DNA of 64,000 bases from Astragalus membranaceus (GCA_039519185.1 CM076849.1:115883806-115947805); one strand, 5' to 3'. Positions 1 through 12,170 are shown, counted from the first letter of the stretch. Notes: generated from the sequence alone by a model not told the origin. Numbers and translations: made by a program.

Positions 1-16
1 AAAGGCGCTATATTAC

Positions 17-3000
17 TTGCAGCAAGCTGTGGGTGACTCTATTTTTCCGAGGATAATGGGAGCTTCTAGTGCCAAGGATGCATGGAGTACACTACAGGAG
101 GAGTTTCAAGGAACCGCCAAGGTACGTGCCGTCAAACTCCAAAGTCTAAGGCGTAAGTTTGAATTATTAAATATGAAAGAATCTGAGACCGTACAAGACT
201 ATTATACTAAGATAAAAGAAATTGTTTCTAAAATGAGAGCCTACGGGGAAAATATTCTCAACAAAAGAATTGTTGAGAAAATTCTAGTTTCTATTCCCTG
301 TAAGTATGATCCAATCGTGACGACGATTGAACAAACGAAGAATCTATCAAACTTATCTGTGACAGAACTAATGGGCTCTCTTGAAGCTTATGAGCAAAGA
401 TTGAGTAGGCGTGATGATGACTCTGTAGAAAATGCCTTTCAATCTAAGCTTAAATTACGGTCTCAAAATAAAGGATACGGAGGAAACAAGAGTAGTGAAG
501 AAAGTTCTAGAAATAGAGAGAATTCGAGAAATTTCTCAAAGAAAAATCAAGATGAGTATCCTCCATGTGGCATCTGCAAAAGGACAAATCATGCCGAGAA
601 AGACTGTCGCTGGAGAGGAAAGCCACAATGTCGGCACTGTAAGAAATTTGGGCACGTGGAGAAGAACTGCTATAGCAAAAATAAACATCAAGCAAATTTC
701 GTCGAAGAACGTGAGAATGACCAGAATAAACATGACAGTGAAGAACATCTTTTCTATGCCACCCAAGATTCCAACGATGACAACAAAGGAACCTGGTACT
801 TGGATAGCAGTTGCAGCAATGACATGGCTAAAGATGAGAGCATCTTTAAGGAAATTGATGACTCTGTCAAATCCAAGATTCGACTAGGGAATGGCACTAC
901 CGTGGAATCAAAAGGCAAATGCACTGTCATGGTGGAGACAAAGAAAGGTATGCGACTCATTAGAGATGTCTTACTAGTTCCCAATCTTAAAGAAAATCTC
1001 TTGGGCATCGGTCAAATGATGGAGAAAGGCTATGTCCTTCACTTTGAAGGAGATAAATGCACAATCTATGATAATAGTAGTAAAAGGGTTGAGATAGCCC
1101 AAGTAAAGATGGAGACGAGGAACAGAAGCTTCCCGATAAACTTTAAATATACCACTAACATTGCCATGAAGGTGCAAGCTGATGATTCATGGCTATGGCA
1201 TCGAAGATTTGGCCACCTCAACTCGAAAGCCTTAAAGTTGTTATATCAAAAGAATATGGTAAGAGATTTACCAAGCCTAAAAGAAGATAGTGGAGCATGT
1301 GAATGTTGTCTTCTTGGAAAACAACACAAACTACCATTTTCAACGAGCAATGCATGGAGAGCTAAAGATGTGCTAGAACTCATCCACACTGACGTTTGTG
1401 GACCGATGAGGACACCATCACTCACCAACAACAGGTATTTCATCCTCTTCATCGATGACTTTTCTAGAATGACTTGGGTCTATTTCATCAAGGAAAAATC
1501 AGAAGTCTTTGGAATATTCAAGAAGTTCAAGGCCCTTGTAGAAAAGCAAAGTGGCAAACACATAAAGAGGCTTAGGAGTGATCGCGGCAAAGAGTACAAC
1601 TCCCATGAGTTTGATAAATTCTGTGAGGATGAAGGCATTGAAAAACAACTCACAGTCACATATTCTCCTCAACAAAACGGAGTATCTGAAAGAAGAAACC
1701 GCACGGTCATGGAGATGGCTAGATCGATGCTAAAGGATAAAGGACTACCAAACACTTTTTGGGCTGAAGCAGTTTATACTGCAGTCTACATTATCAATAG
1801 ATGTCCAACTCAAGCAGTCCAAGACAAGACTCCCGTTGAAGCTTGGAGTGGGCAAAAACCTTCTGCCAAACATTTAAGGGTCTTTGGATCAATCTGCTAC
1901 ATTCATGTCCCAGACCAAAAGAGGCATAAGTTAGAAGACAAAACGATTCGAGGCATCTTCTTGGGATACAGTACACAATCAAAAGGCTATCGAGTCTACA
2001 ACTTACAAACAAAGAAGCTCATCATTAGTCGAGATGTCGAAGTTGATGAAGCTGCTGCTTGGAATTGGGATAAAGAAAAAATTGAGAGAAGCAACATTTC
2101 CCTTCCAGTACAGCAACCTCAAGAAGAAGTTGAAGAAGTAACAGAAGATCCAGGTATGCCTTCTTCGTCTTCTCTTCAACAAGATTCCTCACCAGAATCT
2201 ACTCCGAGGCGAGTAAGATCTCTGGCGGATATATATGAAACTTGCAATTTGGCCATACTTGAGCCTCAAAACTATGAAATAGCATCAAAAAAATAAGTAT
2301 GGGTCAAAGCAATGGAGGAGGAGATTAAATCAATAGAGAAAAACAAAACATGGGAGCTAGTAGACTATCCAAAAGATAAAGATATCATAAGAGTCAAATG
2401 GGTTTATAAGACAAAGCTTAACCTTGATGGCTCAATACAAAAACACAAGGCTAGGCTTGTAGCAAAGGGCTACTCTCAGCATCCTAGTGTTGACTACAAT
2501 GAGACATTTGCTCCAGTTGCTCGTCTAGACACTATAAGAGCTTTAATAGCTCTTGCAGCACAAAAAGAGTGGAGCATCTATCAACTAAATGTCAAGTCTG
2601 CATTTCTAAATGAAGTGCTAGAAGAAGAGATTTATATTGAGCAACCACAGGGCTTCGTCAGCAAAGGAAATGAAGATAAAGTACTGAGACTAAGAAAAGC
2701 TTTATATGGTCTCAAGCAAGCTCCTCGAGCATGGTACAGCCGAATTGATCAATACTTCATCAATCAAGGATTCAGGAGGAGCAAGAGTGAGCCAACACTA
2801 TATGTCAAGACCCAAGGTCAGCAGGATACTCTCATTGTCTCCTTGTATGTAGATGATCTAATCTACACAGGAAACAACACGAAGATGATCGCTAATTTCA
2901 AAGAAGTCATGATGAAGACATTCGAGATGACAGATCTTGGCTTGATGAACTACTTCCTCGGCATAGAAGTAAAACAACAAAAATAAGGAATATTCATCTG

Positions 3001-3808
3001 TCAAAAGAAATATACCGAAGCACTATTAAAGAAATTCAACATGAACGAATGCAAGCCAGTAGCTACTCCGCTCGTGACAAATGAAAAGTTACAAAAAGAA
3101 GACGGAGCACCAGAAGCTGATGCACCGCGCTATAGAAGTTTGATAGGGAGCTTACTATATCTCACTGCTACACGCCCAGACATCATGTATGCCACAAGTC
3201 TTCTATCAAGATTCATGCAGAAGCCGAGCCAAATTCACTATGGAGCAGGAAAAAGAATTTTAAGATACCTTCAAGGAACAAAGGAGTTTGGTATATGGTA
3301 CAGAACCACGACCAACTCAAGATTGCTTGGCTACACCGACAGTGATTGGGCAGGTTCTATTGATGACATGAAAAGTACATCAGGCTATGCCTTCTCACTA
3401 GGATCAGGATTTTTCTCATGGGGATCTAAGAAGCAAGCAATAGTTGCGCAATCAACAGCAGAGGCTGAGTACGTGGCAGCAGCTGAAGCGACAAGTCAAG
3501 CTATATGGCTTCGGAGAATACTTGAAGCCATGGGTGAACAACAAGATCTCCCTACTACAATCTACTGCGACAACAAGTCAGCTATAGCAATGGCAAAGAA
3601 TCCGGTTCATCATCATCGAACAAAGCACATTTCTATAAAATATCACTTTATTAGAGAAGCAGAGACAACTAAGCAGATTCATCTCGAGTAATGCACAACA
3701 GAAGACCAAGTTGTAGATATATTTACGAAGGCATTACCAAGAGTCAAGTTTGAGGAACTAAGAACAAAGCTTGGAGTTTCCGAAGTTTGCATCAAGGAGG
3801 AGTGTTAA
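17..3808 (+). pseudogene. copia gag-pol polyprotein, three in-frame stops
   Basis: A single reading frame covers the region but is interrupted by TAA codons at 2294-2296, 2984-2986 and 3689-3691; the natural end is at 3806-3808, overlapping the LTR start. The order is: gag (UBN2-like, roughly residues 1-130); two CCHC zinc knuckles (about residues 184-197 and 205-218); protease near residue 260, reading LDSS where DSG or DTG is usual; the GAG-pre-integrase HHCC region; the integrase core (HTDVCGP, SDRGKEY, NGVSERRN); RT with YVDD; and RNase H (TDSDWAG, STAEAEY). The first RT aspartate motif reads LNVKSAFLN, with Asn where Asp is expected. No frameshift was seen, only point nonsense and missense changes, which indicates moderate age. 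Confidence 0.93.
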
Positions 3809-4205
3809 AGAAGTGATGCAAATTTCTAGATTTCTCTATTGAAGTCTAGATCAAAGATATTTTAGAAATTACCATTACATGTACTAAGTAAAAGAATCTA
3901 GAATATTCTATGTAAATATCAAAAGAAAAAAACCTAGAAGCTACAAGTACAAGATAAATCTAGAATATATTAGAGATGCTAATCATGTAGAATTATCTAG
4001 AACCATCCTCAAGCACCTATAAATAGGCAAGCTTGGGAGCATTTGTAATCAAGTCATTTGTGACCAATTTGAGAGCAATACAACTATTCTTTTGCTCCAA
4101 ACATCACACTACTAATTAACTACTATCATCTTCCAACTATCAACTAAAGCCTTCTCTACTATCCAACTATTTACTAAACTAGCATTACTACCTTAAATAT
4201 TAACA
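3803..4205 (+). repeat. copia 3' LTR
   Basis: The LTR begins TGTTAAAG directly after the purine tract and ends TTAACA, so the ends form the short inverted repeat TGTTAA/TTAACA. Length is about 403 bp. The 5-bp target duplication candidate after it is GCTAT (4206-4210); its partner lies outside the window. Confidence 0.8.
4016..4026 (+). promoter_or_regulatory. TATA box of the copia LTR
   Basis: CCTATAAATAG in the middle of the LTR is a good plant TATA box, placed as expected for the U3/R boundary. Confidence 0.55.
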
Positions 4206-4364
4206 GCTATGTTAGAAGACAAGCAAATTTAGTTGCTCATTCGCTAGCTAGAGCATCTAGATTATATGCTAGCTCTCATGTTCATGATTTCTGTCCAACA
4301 TGTATTTCCAACATTATTTTTAATGAAATTACATAAGTTTCCTTTGGTAAAAAAAAAGAAAAAT
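4206..4364 (+). mobile_element. 3' tail of a LINE-type retroelement (RNase H end plus A-rich tail)
   Basis: The frame reads VRRQANLVAHSLARASRLYA and on to a TAA at 4334-4336. This is the typical C-terminal end of the RNase H-like domain (RVT_3) found in plant non-LTR retroelements. It is followed by an A-rich stretch at about 4349-4364. The copia LTR ends directly before it, so the copia element most likely inserted into this LINE copy. The upstream part of the LINE would lie outside the window. Confidence 0.65.
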
Positions 4365-6424
4365 AATTTGTAACTCGATCTCTTTTTAATTTGGTTTGGA
4401 TAAATTATATTTTTAATCTCTACAAAATATGGGTTTTTCATATTTAATCTTCAATAAATTTTGCCCAACTTTTGATCATAATTTATTTCTACGTTTGTGC
4501 TTTTGCTCTTCACTTATATCTCAATTTGCAATTTTAACTAACGGACTATTGAATTGGCATATGTCATATCCAGTGGCGGTTCTAGGGCCCTTAGTCAGGG
4601 GGTCCAAAATATAGTCCATTCACCAGATTATAAGTTCACAATATTATTGATTTTTTAAACACATCCTCAATTGATTCAGTAAGATTAAGAAACTAAATTT
4701 TTTAACACCAAATTTATCAAATAGTAAATTTTCAATTTAGTCTTTATAGCTTAATTACATATGTCTCCTAATTAGCCCCTAAAGTATCAAAAATAGTAAG
4801 TACTCACTAAAGTTTGAAACATCAACCAAATTAAATCCTAAAGTTTTATAAATAGTCATTTACGAAGATTAATAAGACAATTTTTTAAAATTATTGAGAC
4901 TAGTTTGACAAATTTCACAAGCTTTAGGAATCATTTACTATTTTCAAACACTTTAGGGATCAAGTAGAACAAAGTGTATAAGTTCAAAAACTTAAATATG
5001 AGTTTAGTCTTTATTTAATTGTTAAAACCAAAAACGCTGAAGGGTTTTAGTGGAAAGTTTAAAACTCAGGGGTCAAAATACAATTTTAGAATATTTGTGA
5101 AGAGTTTTATTTTTCAACGTGTGCACTTGCACACCCTCAAATGGGAACAAGTCCGCCATTGGTCACATTACACTTTAATAATTAGAATGCCAAATTACCT
5201 GATACAATAAGTTACTTAGCATCCTAGTCACTTAAAAGAGTAACGTGAAAGGTTTTCATGTTATAGTTTGTAAGCCAATTGACCACCAACTTAACGTCAA
5301 AGTGTATGTTTTGTCATCATTGTCATTCAAAAGTGTGACGTAGTTAGTGCCACTATTCGTTAGTCGGCTGAATACCAACTTAAAGTTAGAGAATAAATGT
5401 GTAAATGAAGATATAATAGGAACTAAAGATTGGAAAGAAAACCACCCAGGACTAAAAATGAAAACTAAATATAGTATATGAATAAAAAAAGTATTTAACC
5501 CTTCTTTATGTTTGCACGCTTTTATTTATCAGAATGTGTATTTAACTTTTTTTTAAGGAAGAATGTGTATAGAACTATATATTAGTCATGTCGAACAAAT
5601 ATATAGTCATATATTAGTCATGTCACCGCGCGCTAGGTCTATTTTTTGGACATAAATCGCGCTAACTCTTGAATCTTTAAAGAAAAGCAATATATTTGCA
5701 CGTCTCTGAATTCAAGGGAATTGCGGGTTCATCAGATAGCAAGATCAAAGACATTATCTTTATGCATAAAAAAAAACAAAAAGGACATTATCTTTGTCAC
5801 CCCCCAACCAACCTAGAATAGTCTTTTTAACCCCACTTGTTTCCCACTTCTCAGATACCTCCAATTTATGTGTACTTTCTTGTAAAAGCTGCTTGCTAAG
5901 TGAGTGTGCTGTAAATTAAATGTACTTGTTGCTTTTACATTCACTTCTAGTTCCTAATTTGATTTTATGGTTTCTCTTCCAGTGTAGGTTAAGGACTAAT
6001 TGCCGTAATCAGGTTTCAAAAGCAGAGCCTTGACCAGGTCCTGCTGGCTGAAGAATTCCTCAGGGAGGGTGAGTATGATAATCAAGGGGGTGCGAAATTT
6101 TAATTGCAATGGACTCCACAAACCGAAGGTTTAGGTTCCAGTTTGCCCTCCATATATCGAGAGTCGAGACCCACTCACTTGTGCTCGATCCTTCTTCCGG
6201 CCCGATTCCTATTAATCAAAGTTTAATCCCCCCTTCGTGTGCGGCCCATTCAATGTATTTAGTAGATGGGTGGTATTTTTTATACCCCACTCATATACCA
6301 TATACCCCCACATTTTCGTGTTATACGAATTGTACCATATACAACAATAAAAAAATATCAATTTTGTTTTTATTTTTCGAATGCACATTTTTAAACTTAG
6401 TTAAGCATTGTTTTTTTTCCAAAA
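4365..6424. other. AT-rich intergenic stretch, no gene recognised
   Basis: No supportable gene was found. Short open frames near 4429, 5019 and 6109 have no recognisable domain and no coding-like composition. At 6020-6075 a stretch reads FQKQSLDQVLLAEEFLREGE between a possible AG acceptor and a GTGAGT donor and could be an orphan exon, but I do not recognise it. Confidence 0.4.
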
Positions 6425-7262
6425 TTTTCCGGATTTATGTTTAAAATGTAAATCCGGAATGAAATTTTTTAAATTCTGGATTTATGATTTTAAGACATAA
6501 ATTCGTAATATATATTTATATTCCGGATTTTCCTTTTTAATCATAAATTCATAATATAAATATATATTATGGATTTATGTGTTTAAAACATAAGTCGAGA
6601 ACTAGCTTTTTTTTATAATAGGAATTAATTATTAAACATTAATTTTAATGTAATAATACTACTTTTTGATCAACGGTCAATATCCCACTAACACTTTTGA
6701 CGGCCTCGACCTTACCGACATTTTTTATCAACGATCTAAATTCAGTCAAAGTACTTTAATTTACACATTGATCAACGGCATTTTTTATCATGCGACTGCT
6801 CTTCAGCCTCAAGCTCCTCCATATACTAATCAGGAGCCTCAGAATCCTCATAATGTTTCTTCTCCTCTTCCTGATCCATACGGTCTGGCAGTCTATGGTG
6901 ACCGCCCCGTCATCTCTCGTCGCGTCTCCGCTTGTAAGAAGCGTGGTCTGCTTCTTTCACTGGAGTGGGATCCTAGCCAGCTGACCATGACGTCTCTCCC
7001 TGATCTCCAACATAGCATGGCATGGGCCAGTTATCTGCACCTCTCATCCGCGCCACTACAATAAAATAACAAAAATTTAATTAAAAAATATTAACATAAA
7101 AATAATTTATAAAAAAATGTATTATGGATTTATCTTTAGAAGATAAATCTAGAATTTAATTTTGCATCCCGAATTTATCTTTAGAGATAATTCCGTAACC
7201 AATTTTATAAGAAAAAACATTAAAGATTTATCTTTAGAAGATAAATCCGGAAAGAATGAAAA
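6425..7262. repeat. unit flanked by clusters of short palindromes
   Basis: Both flanks (6425-6620 and 7120-7262) hold several imperfect hairpins built on the same core: GGATTTA...TAAATCC on the left, and GGATTTATCTT...AAGATAAATCC on the right. Between them, 6666-7064 is more GC-rich and contains a 132-codon open frame of low-complexity Pro/Gln-rich character with no domain I recognise. Clustered subterminal palindromes are typical of non-autonomous DNA transposons, but I could not find matching terminal inverted repeats or a target duplication. Confidence 0.4.
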
Positions 7263-7596
7263 ATGGACTTACTTTAGTGGTTTCGAAATTATGTGATGAA
7301 TGAAAATGATTTTTGGTATTTGATGGTTTTTAGGAGCAAAATGGGTAGTTTTCTTAGTTGTGGGGGTATGGGGTCTAAACCCTTAGTAGATTTGTGCTTA
7401 GCAACTATAGACAAGACAACCACTCTTCTCTGGCCCGCTTTAGTTTTGTTTCTCCCCAAGCTCCGCAAGAGGATTCCTCGGTGTGTCTCGGTGTTGTCAT
7501 CTCGTCGTTCACGGTGTTGTTATCGCCGACACACATGGTGTTGTTAGGTTGGTGCAACGACGTTGTTCCCCTCTCCTACATTCTGTTATCTTCTTA

Positions 7597-8188
7597 ATGA
7601 AGGTACTGGAAGCACAAGAAAGGGGAGTTTGAATTGTGTTGACCGTTTTTATAATGTTTTTAAGTTAAAAACTATGTTTACTACAAAAGCATTTAATTTC
7701 GTATTAAAACAAGTTATTAGAAGGTGAAGTTAAACTTTAATGAACATAAAAATATGAAAAGAGAAGGGAAAAGAAAAACATGCACAAGTACTTTTATCCT
7801 AGTTCACAACACCTATTGCTACATCTAATCCACCTGTTACGGGGTAATTTTGCCTTCTTCACTAGAAGGTCTTAATACACTAAAGCCAAGTATTGTTTGC
7901 TCTACTTCACCACGCACCATATATGTGTATGTTTTACCTTCCTTAGTAGGTGAAGAGTATTATTTACCTACCTCTCTTGACGCCCACTGGAGACTATCTC
8001 AACCTTCTTGCAACAGCTGTTGAGGAAAAGAATCTTTATTGTCTCTCCAGACTATTTTTACAAAGTGAAAGCCACTATTAGGCAAATTACAAAATACTTG
8101 AGTTTGTATCTATGTGATACCATGTCTTACATAGGATTTACTCTCGGCGAGAGAATATTAGAGTTTGATAACCTGACTTCAAATTACT
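7597..8188 (+). repeat. dispersed repeat, copy A (LTR-like)
   Basis: About 300 bp from 7597 match 63228-63515 in the same orientation, sharing blocks such as GTTTGAATTGTGT, AGACCG/TGACCG and TTTTATCCTAGTTCACAAC. Copy A continues to 8188, where it abuts a gypsy remnant. The style (AT-rich, conserved blocks, no coding) suggests an LTR or a non-autonomous retroelement, but I cannot assign a family. Confidence 0.55.
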
Positions 8189-8640
8189 CTATGAGAATAT
8201 AGAAGCTCCTCGAAGTTGGTCCATCAAATCATCAATACGTGGTAAAGGATAACGGTTCTTAATAGTCACTCTATTGAGTTGTCGATATCCACTGGAGCTC
8301 CCCCACGGTGAAACACTTGGCTTAATGAATTGTTTCGACATCAGATATTCCAATTGCTCCTTTAGCTCAGCTAACTCAGATGGAGACATTCGATAAGGGG
8401 GATTGAAATCGGATCTGTATCCGGAACTGAATCGATGGAGAACTCGATATCCCGCACTGGTGGCAGTCCCGATACGTCATCAAGAAACACATCTGGGAAG
8501 TCACTAACAACTTGCACATCCTTTAGATTAATCTCACGAGTAACATCCACCCTTGACAATGAGATACACTTGTGAACTCCTTCCTTCAAGGAGGCCACAC
8601 AACTAAAATCAATACCCAACATTTCCATCCCCGAGAATTG
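8189..8640 (-). pseudogene. Ty3/gypsy reverse transcriptase fragment
   Basis: The minus strand reads VVSDFPDVF...GLPPVRDIEFSID and then, in another frame, SPSELAELKEQLEYL...SVSPWG, then YRQLNRVTIKNRYPLPRIDD. This is the start of a chromovirus (Tekay/Del-like) reverse transcriptase. A frameshift lies near 8371-8400. The segment between SPWG and YRQLN, normally containing a VKKKDGS-type motif, is deleted. The frame stops after GASIFS, so the YVDD region is absent. The gag and protease regions that should lie between this and the primer-binding site at 8685 are missing. Confidence 0.9.
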
Positions 8641-8684
8641 ACCAGCTTAGCTAACCCAACTCATAGTCCGGTGAGGTCCGAACT

Positions 8685-8696
8685 GCTCTGATACCA
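8685..8696 (-). promoter_or_regulatory. gypsy primer-binding site (initiator tRNA-Met type)
   Basis: The minus strand reads TGGTATCAGAGC, the common plant retroelement primer-binding site complementary to initiator tRNA-Met. It lies three bases from the LTR end (GGGTGTTACA) at 8700. This fixes the orientation of the gypsy element and the LTR boundary. Confidence 0.85.
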
Positions 8697-9667
8697 CAAT
8701 GTAACACCCTGATTTTCGGAAATTTAGTTAACACCCTAACTCTATAAACATGAATGATTTTAGAAAATGTATCCCCATGTTTTGTGAAAACCCAAGTGAT
8801 TTTTTTCCTTAAAACATTTTACCAGCATCATCAGAGTATTGCAGTATTTGAAGCATGACGCACACATTTAAAATGATGGTGAACCTCAAATGAACACATC
8901 AAAGAAAACTGAGAGATTTTCTTATAAAAGTAAAACACATAAAGTACTAGCAAAAAGATTAAAAGTACACTATGGATATGAGAAGTATAGCTACTTACTA
9001 ACTCATATTCATAGCATACATCCGACAGACACCTACGCAGAGGGCTGCTCCAAATAAACAAAAGAAGACACAATGAAGGGGCACAATCCCCAAACACTTA
9101 CACACAATGACACTACACTACCAGAATTTCGTGCATTTGCGGCGGGCAATTTTCGGCGGATTTAGTCTGCCGGTATATCACCGGAGGATTTTGGCACGTT
9201 ACCGGCGGATTTTATTCCGACTGTTAAAATACCGGCAGATATATTTTACACAGAAATTTAAAAGCCAATGCGCCGGTAAATGCCATTACCGGCGGATATT
9301 TCCGCCGTTTTTTTAAAAAGAATTTCAAAAATCCGCTGGTAAAATACGCCATATCCGCCGGTAAAAAGTGTGCCAAAAATCCGCCGGTAACGCCTTGTAC
9401 CGGCGGATATCATTTAAATTTTAAAAAAAACCATCCGTCGGTATTTTTAAAATCCGCCGGTAAGCTAATTTTATCCGCCGGTACCTTCTGCCCGTTGGGA
9501 ACTATCCGTTGGGATCCGCCGGTATACTTATAATCTGCCGGTAAGCATCATTTCCGGCGGATTTTCGAAACTATCCGTTGCGCACCTTTCCCATATATAT
9601 TCCCACCCCTGCTCACTTTTTCTTCACTCACTCTTCACTCTCTACTCCGAAATCTCACTCTTTTCTC

Positions 9668-9672
<5 letters not shown>

Positions 9673-9713
<41 letters not shown>
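9673..9713. repeat. (CT)n microsatellite
   Basis: About 20 uninterrupted CT units within CT-rich sequence that looks like a 5' untranslated region inside the CACTA element. Confidence 0.9.
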
Positions 9714-9716
<3 letters not shown>

Positions 9717-10452
9717 CCTAAGTCTCACTCTTTTCTCCCAAATCTCTCACTATTTTCTTCTGAATATCTCTCGATTCACTCTTTTTGAAGTCAGTTTTGT
9801 TTAAGGTATGTTTTTTAACTAAATTTTGATTATTTTAGTTAATAATTAATTTTTAAATATGTGTTGTCTAATATTGTTTTTGTTATTGTTTGTTTTGCAG
9901 TCGATTGGAGTTGCCACTTTGGAGTTGCCACTTTGGAGTTGTTAGTTTGGTGTTATTATAAATTATAAGTTTTTTACAAAAATAAAATAAATTTTATTTA
10001 TTCGGTAATAATTAAATTATGTTTACACTATTTGTATAATAATAATTATCTCAAAATTTTGAGATTTTTAAAATATGAATTATTTTATTTATTAGTTAAA
10101 AACCGAAAAATTATTAGTTATTTTGTAGTTAAATTAAATACAAATTATTTTAATGTTATTTGATGTTATTAGCCGAAATTTTTCATGAAAATAAGATAAA
10201 TTTTATTCATGGAAATTATTGATGTTATAGAAATTATTCGAAAATAAAATAAATTAAATTGTAATAATTGTTTGTTAATTGCATTTTTTGTAAAAAAATA
10301 AATTTTTTAGTAAAATAAAATGTTACTAAAAATATATTATCATTTATATATATTTGGTCAAATATAAAATATCCATACTAATGTGTATTATTCCAATACA
10401 CGTGATATATGTTGTGTTGTGTATGTTATATTTAAGGAACGTACCCAAAAAA

Positions 10453-10674
10453 ATGGATCGTAGTTGGATGTATGATAGAATATATCCTGGAAGAACTGGG
10501 TTGAAACGACGTTTTGTACAAGGAGTCGTAGAATTTGTTCTTTTTGCTAAGCGTCAAAAAGAATTTGAGCGACAAGGTGGAATTAGATGTCCTGGCTCCA
10601 TATGTGTGTTTCGATCTATAAAAAAGGAAGCTAATATTCGACTTCATTTGTACAATAATGGGTTTAACGAATAA
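10453..10674 (+). pseudogene. transposase-associated domain exon of a TNP2-type transposase
   Basis: From the ATG at 10453 the frame reads MDRSWMYDRIYPG...GVVEFV...FAKRQKEFERQGGIRCP, then ends at TAA 10672-10674 after HLYNNGF. This matches the N-terminal transposase-associated domain (PF13963) of CACTA TNP2 proteins. The usual CPC pair region reads CPGSICV, so one expected cysteine is missing. Nothing of the TNP2 catalytic region follows, so this is an internal-deletion remnant. Confidence 0.88.
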
Positions 10675-11316
10675 TAATAATACTATTTTTTTAAGTAAAC
10701 GAATTAAAAACTGTTTTAATATGAATTAAAAAAAATATTTTAATTAACAAATAATAATAAAATTATTTTTTTAAAATAAACGAATTTAAAACGTTTTTTT
10801 AATATAATAAAAGTAATTACCGGCGGATATGATATATTACCGGCGGAATTTGAATTTAAACGGCAGTAGTTTACCGGCGGATTATCCGCCGGGAACCGTT
10901 ACCTGCGGGTGAATTACCGGCGGAAAAGATCCACCGGTAATGCCCAATTTCCGGCGGAGTTTTGTCATTACCGGCGGATTTTGGCCGCCGGTAATCGCAG
11001 AAATTCTTGTAGTGCTAAGCTGGTCTATATAAAACTAGGACGCCTGACACTAGAACGTCAGCCCTAACTTTTTTCTCTGATTCTACATCCATTTCTGCAA
11101 ACTTGGACACAAATCTAAAAGCTACCCGAAATCTGGCATGGTCTGCCATCCGGTCAACAAAAGTTCCCAGGGTTTGGAACTCAAGCATCATTAGCGACAA
11201 TAAAACCATCGGGGGTATTCCTTCCGACGTCATCTGTAAGATCTGGGTCACATCCAATGGATTGGATAACCACAGGCAATGGTCATCTTCTCGAAAATAT
11301 ATACAATGTACGACAA

Positions 11317-11318
<2 letters not shown>

Positions 11319-11369
<51 letters not shown>
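11319..11369. repeat. (AT)n microsatellite
   Basis: About 25 AT units in the gypsy LTR. The long Ile/Tyr repeats that appear when this is translated are artefacts. Confidence 0.95.
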
Positions 11370-11373
<4 letters not shown>

Positions 11374-11820
11374 CATACAAATATGAAAATCTATATCATA
11401 ACACATATCATAACGTAACAAAATCATAATAACGATATATTCAATCAACGATATAATAATAAATGCAACACCGATTACCTATTGGTTAGTCTATATGCTA
11501 GTGCACATGATTCCGGAATATCGCCTCGTACCCAACACAATGGGCAAAAAGGATGATCATGATCCCGCCAGATATATGTCATCAAATAATCACCAAATTT
11601 CCAACACAATGGAATTCAGGCCCAATACCACTCAGGATTTATCTGAAGCATACTGCCCTTTTCTCCCCGCCAGGAGAGGATGTTCGACACATTCTCGCAT
11701 CTAGACCCAGGCTCACGTACGATAGCTCGACCATAGGTTCACTCAGACTCCCACGTCGGCATCGATGCTTGCATGGAAATGCATCACCCAAAGTTAGTCC
11801 TAGAAAACTGGAATCACTCA

Positions 11821-12170
11821 AGATCAATTGGTAGTGGGAATGCATTGAGGTAGCCTACTTGAGCCCCAGGGTACATGGTTCGATTCCCACGGAAGGAAAA
11901 AACTCCACAGGGGGGTGGAGAAGGTCATGAGTGCATCGTTGGGTAGCCTACTAACTAAGAAAAGGGCCCAGGATGTTAGAAAAAAAGGCGCCTTTTTTTC
12001 TAACCTCCTGGGCCCTTTTCTTACTTATGCCTTTTTTTGTAACATCCTGGGCTATTTTCTTACTTAGTAGGCTACCCAGCGATGCACTCATGATATTCTC
12101 TACCCCCCATGTAGAGTTTTTGCCTTCCGTGGGAATCGAACCATGTACCCTGTGGTCTGTTGGTTTGTAG
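11821..12170. repeat. two tRNA-derived SINE copies, tail to tail
   Basis: The left copy has a box-A-like stretch (ATCAATTGGTAGTGGG, about 11823) and a box B, GGTTCGATTCCC (about 11878). The right copy carries the same sequence on the minus strand, with GGGAATCGAACC near 12131. Their 3' halves meet at a perfect palindrome around GGCGCC (11987-11992). The right copy has an extra repeat of the tail segment ending in GGATGTTACAAAAAAAGGC. The two pol III-type boxes support a SINE rather than a tRNA gene, since no cloverleaf can be drawn. Confidence 0.65.

Larger units (their letters stand above)
1..4205 (+). mobile_element. Ty1/copia LTR retrotransposon, 5' end outside the window
   Basis: The internal region runs from gag to RNase H in copia order (gag, protease, integrase, RT, RNase H). 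It is followed by a purine-rich tract (AAGGAGGAG, about 3794-3802) and a 3' LTR. The 5' LTR, primer-binding site and start of gag lie before base 1, so LTR divergence and the target duplication cannot be tested here. The coding frame has three in-frame stops, so this copy cannot move on its own. It sits in the 3' tail of a LINE. Confidence 0.93.
9116..11014 (+). mobile_element. non-autonomous CACTA element (1.9 kb), TSD CTA
   Basis: The left end reads CACTACCAGAATTTCGTGC and the right end, reverse-complemented, CACTACAAGAATTTCTGCG. The flanks carry a perfect 3-bp duplication, CTA at 9113-9115 and 11015-11017. The subterminal regions (9135-9570 and 10815-11000) are packed with the repeat TTACCGGCGG/CCGCCGGTAA in both orientations, the usual TNPA-binding architecture. 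Only one transposase-derived exon remains inside. It is inserted in the gypsy LTR. Confidence 0.95.

Noticed and set aside
7046..7062. CACTACAATAAA as a CACTA terminus
   Set aside because: No subterminal repeats, partner end or 3-bp duplication.
6666..7064. 132-codon Pro-rich open frame as a gene
   Set aside because: No recognisable domain and no splice or start context; may be transposon interior.
11015..11448. Open frames on both strands rich in Ile-Tyr repeats
   Set aside because: They are translations of the AT microsatellite and LTR sequence; no domain.
11878..12142. tRNA-like B boxes (GGTTCGATTCCC) as tRNA genes
   Set aside because: No acceptor stem or anticodon arm can be formed; the repeat context fits SINEs.
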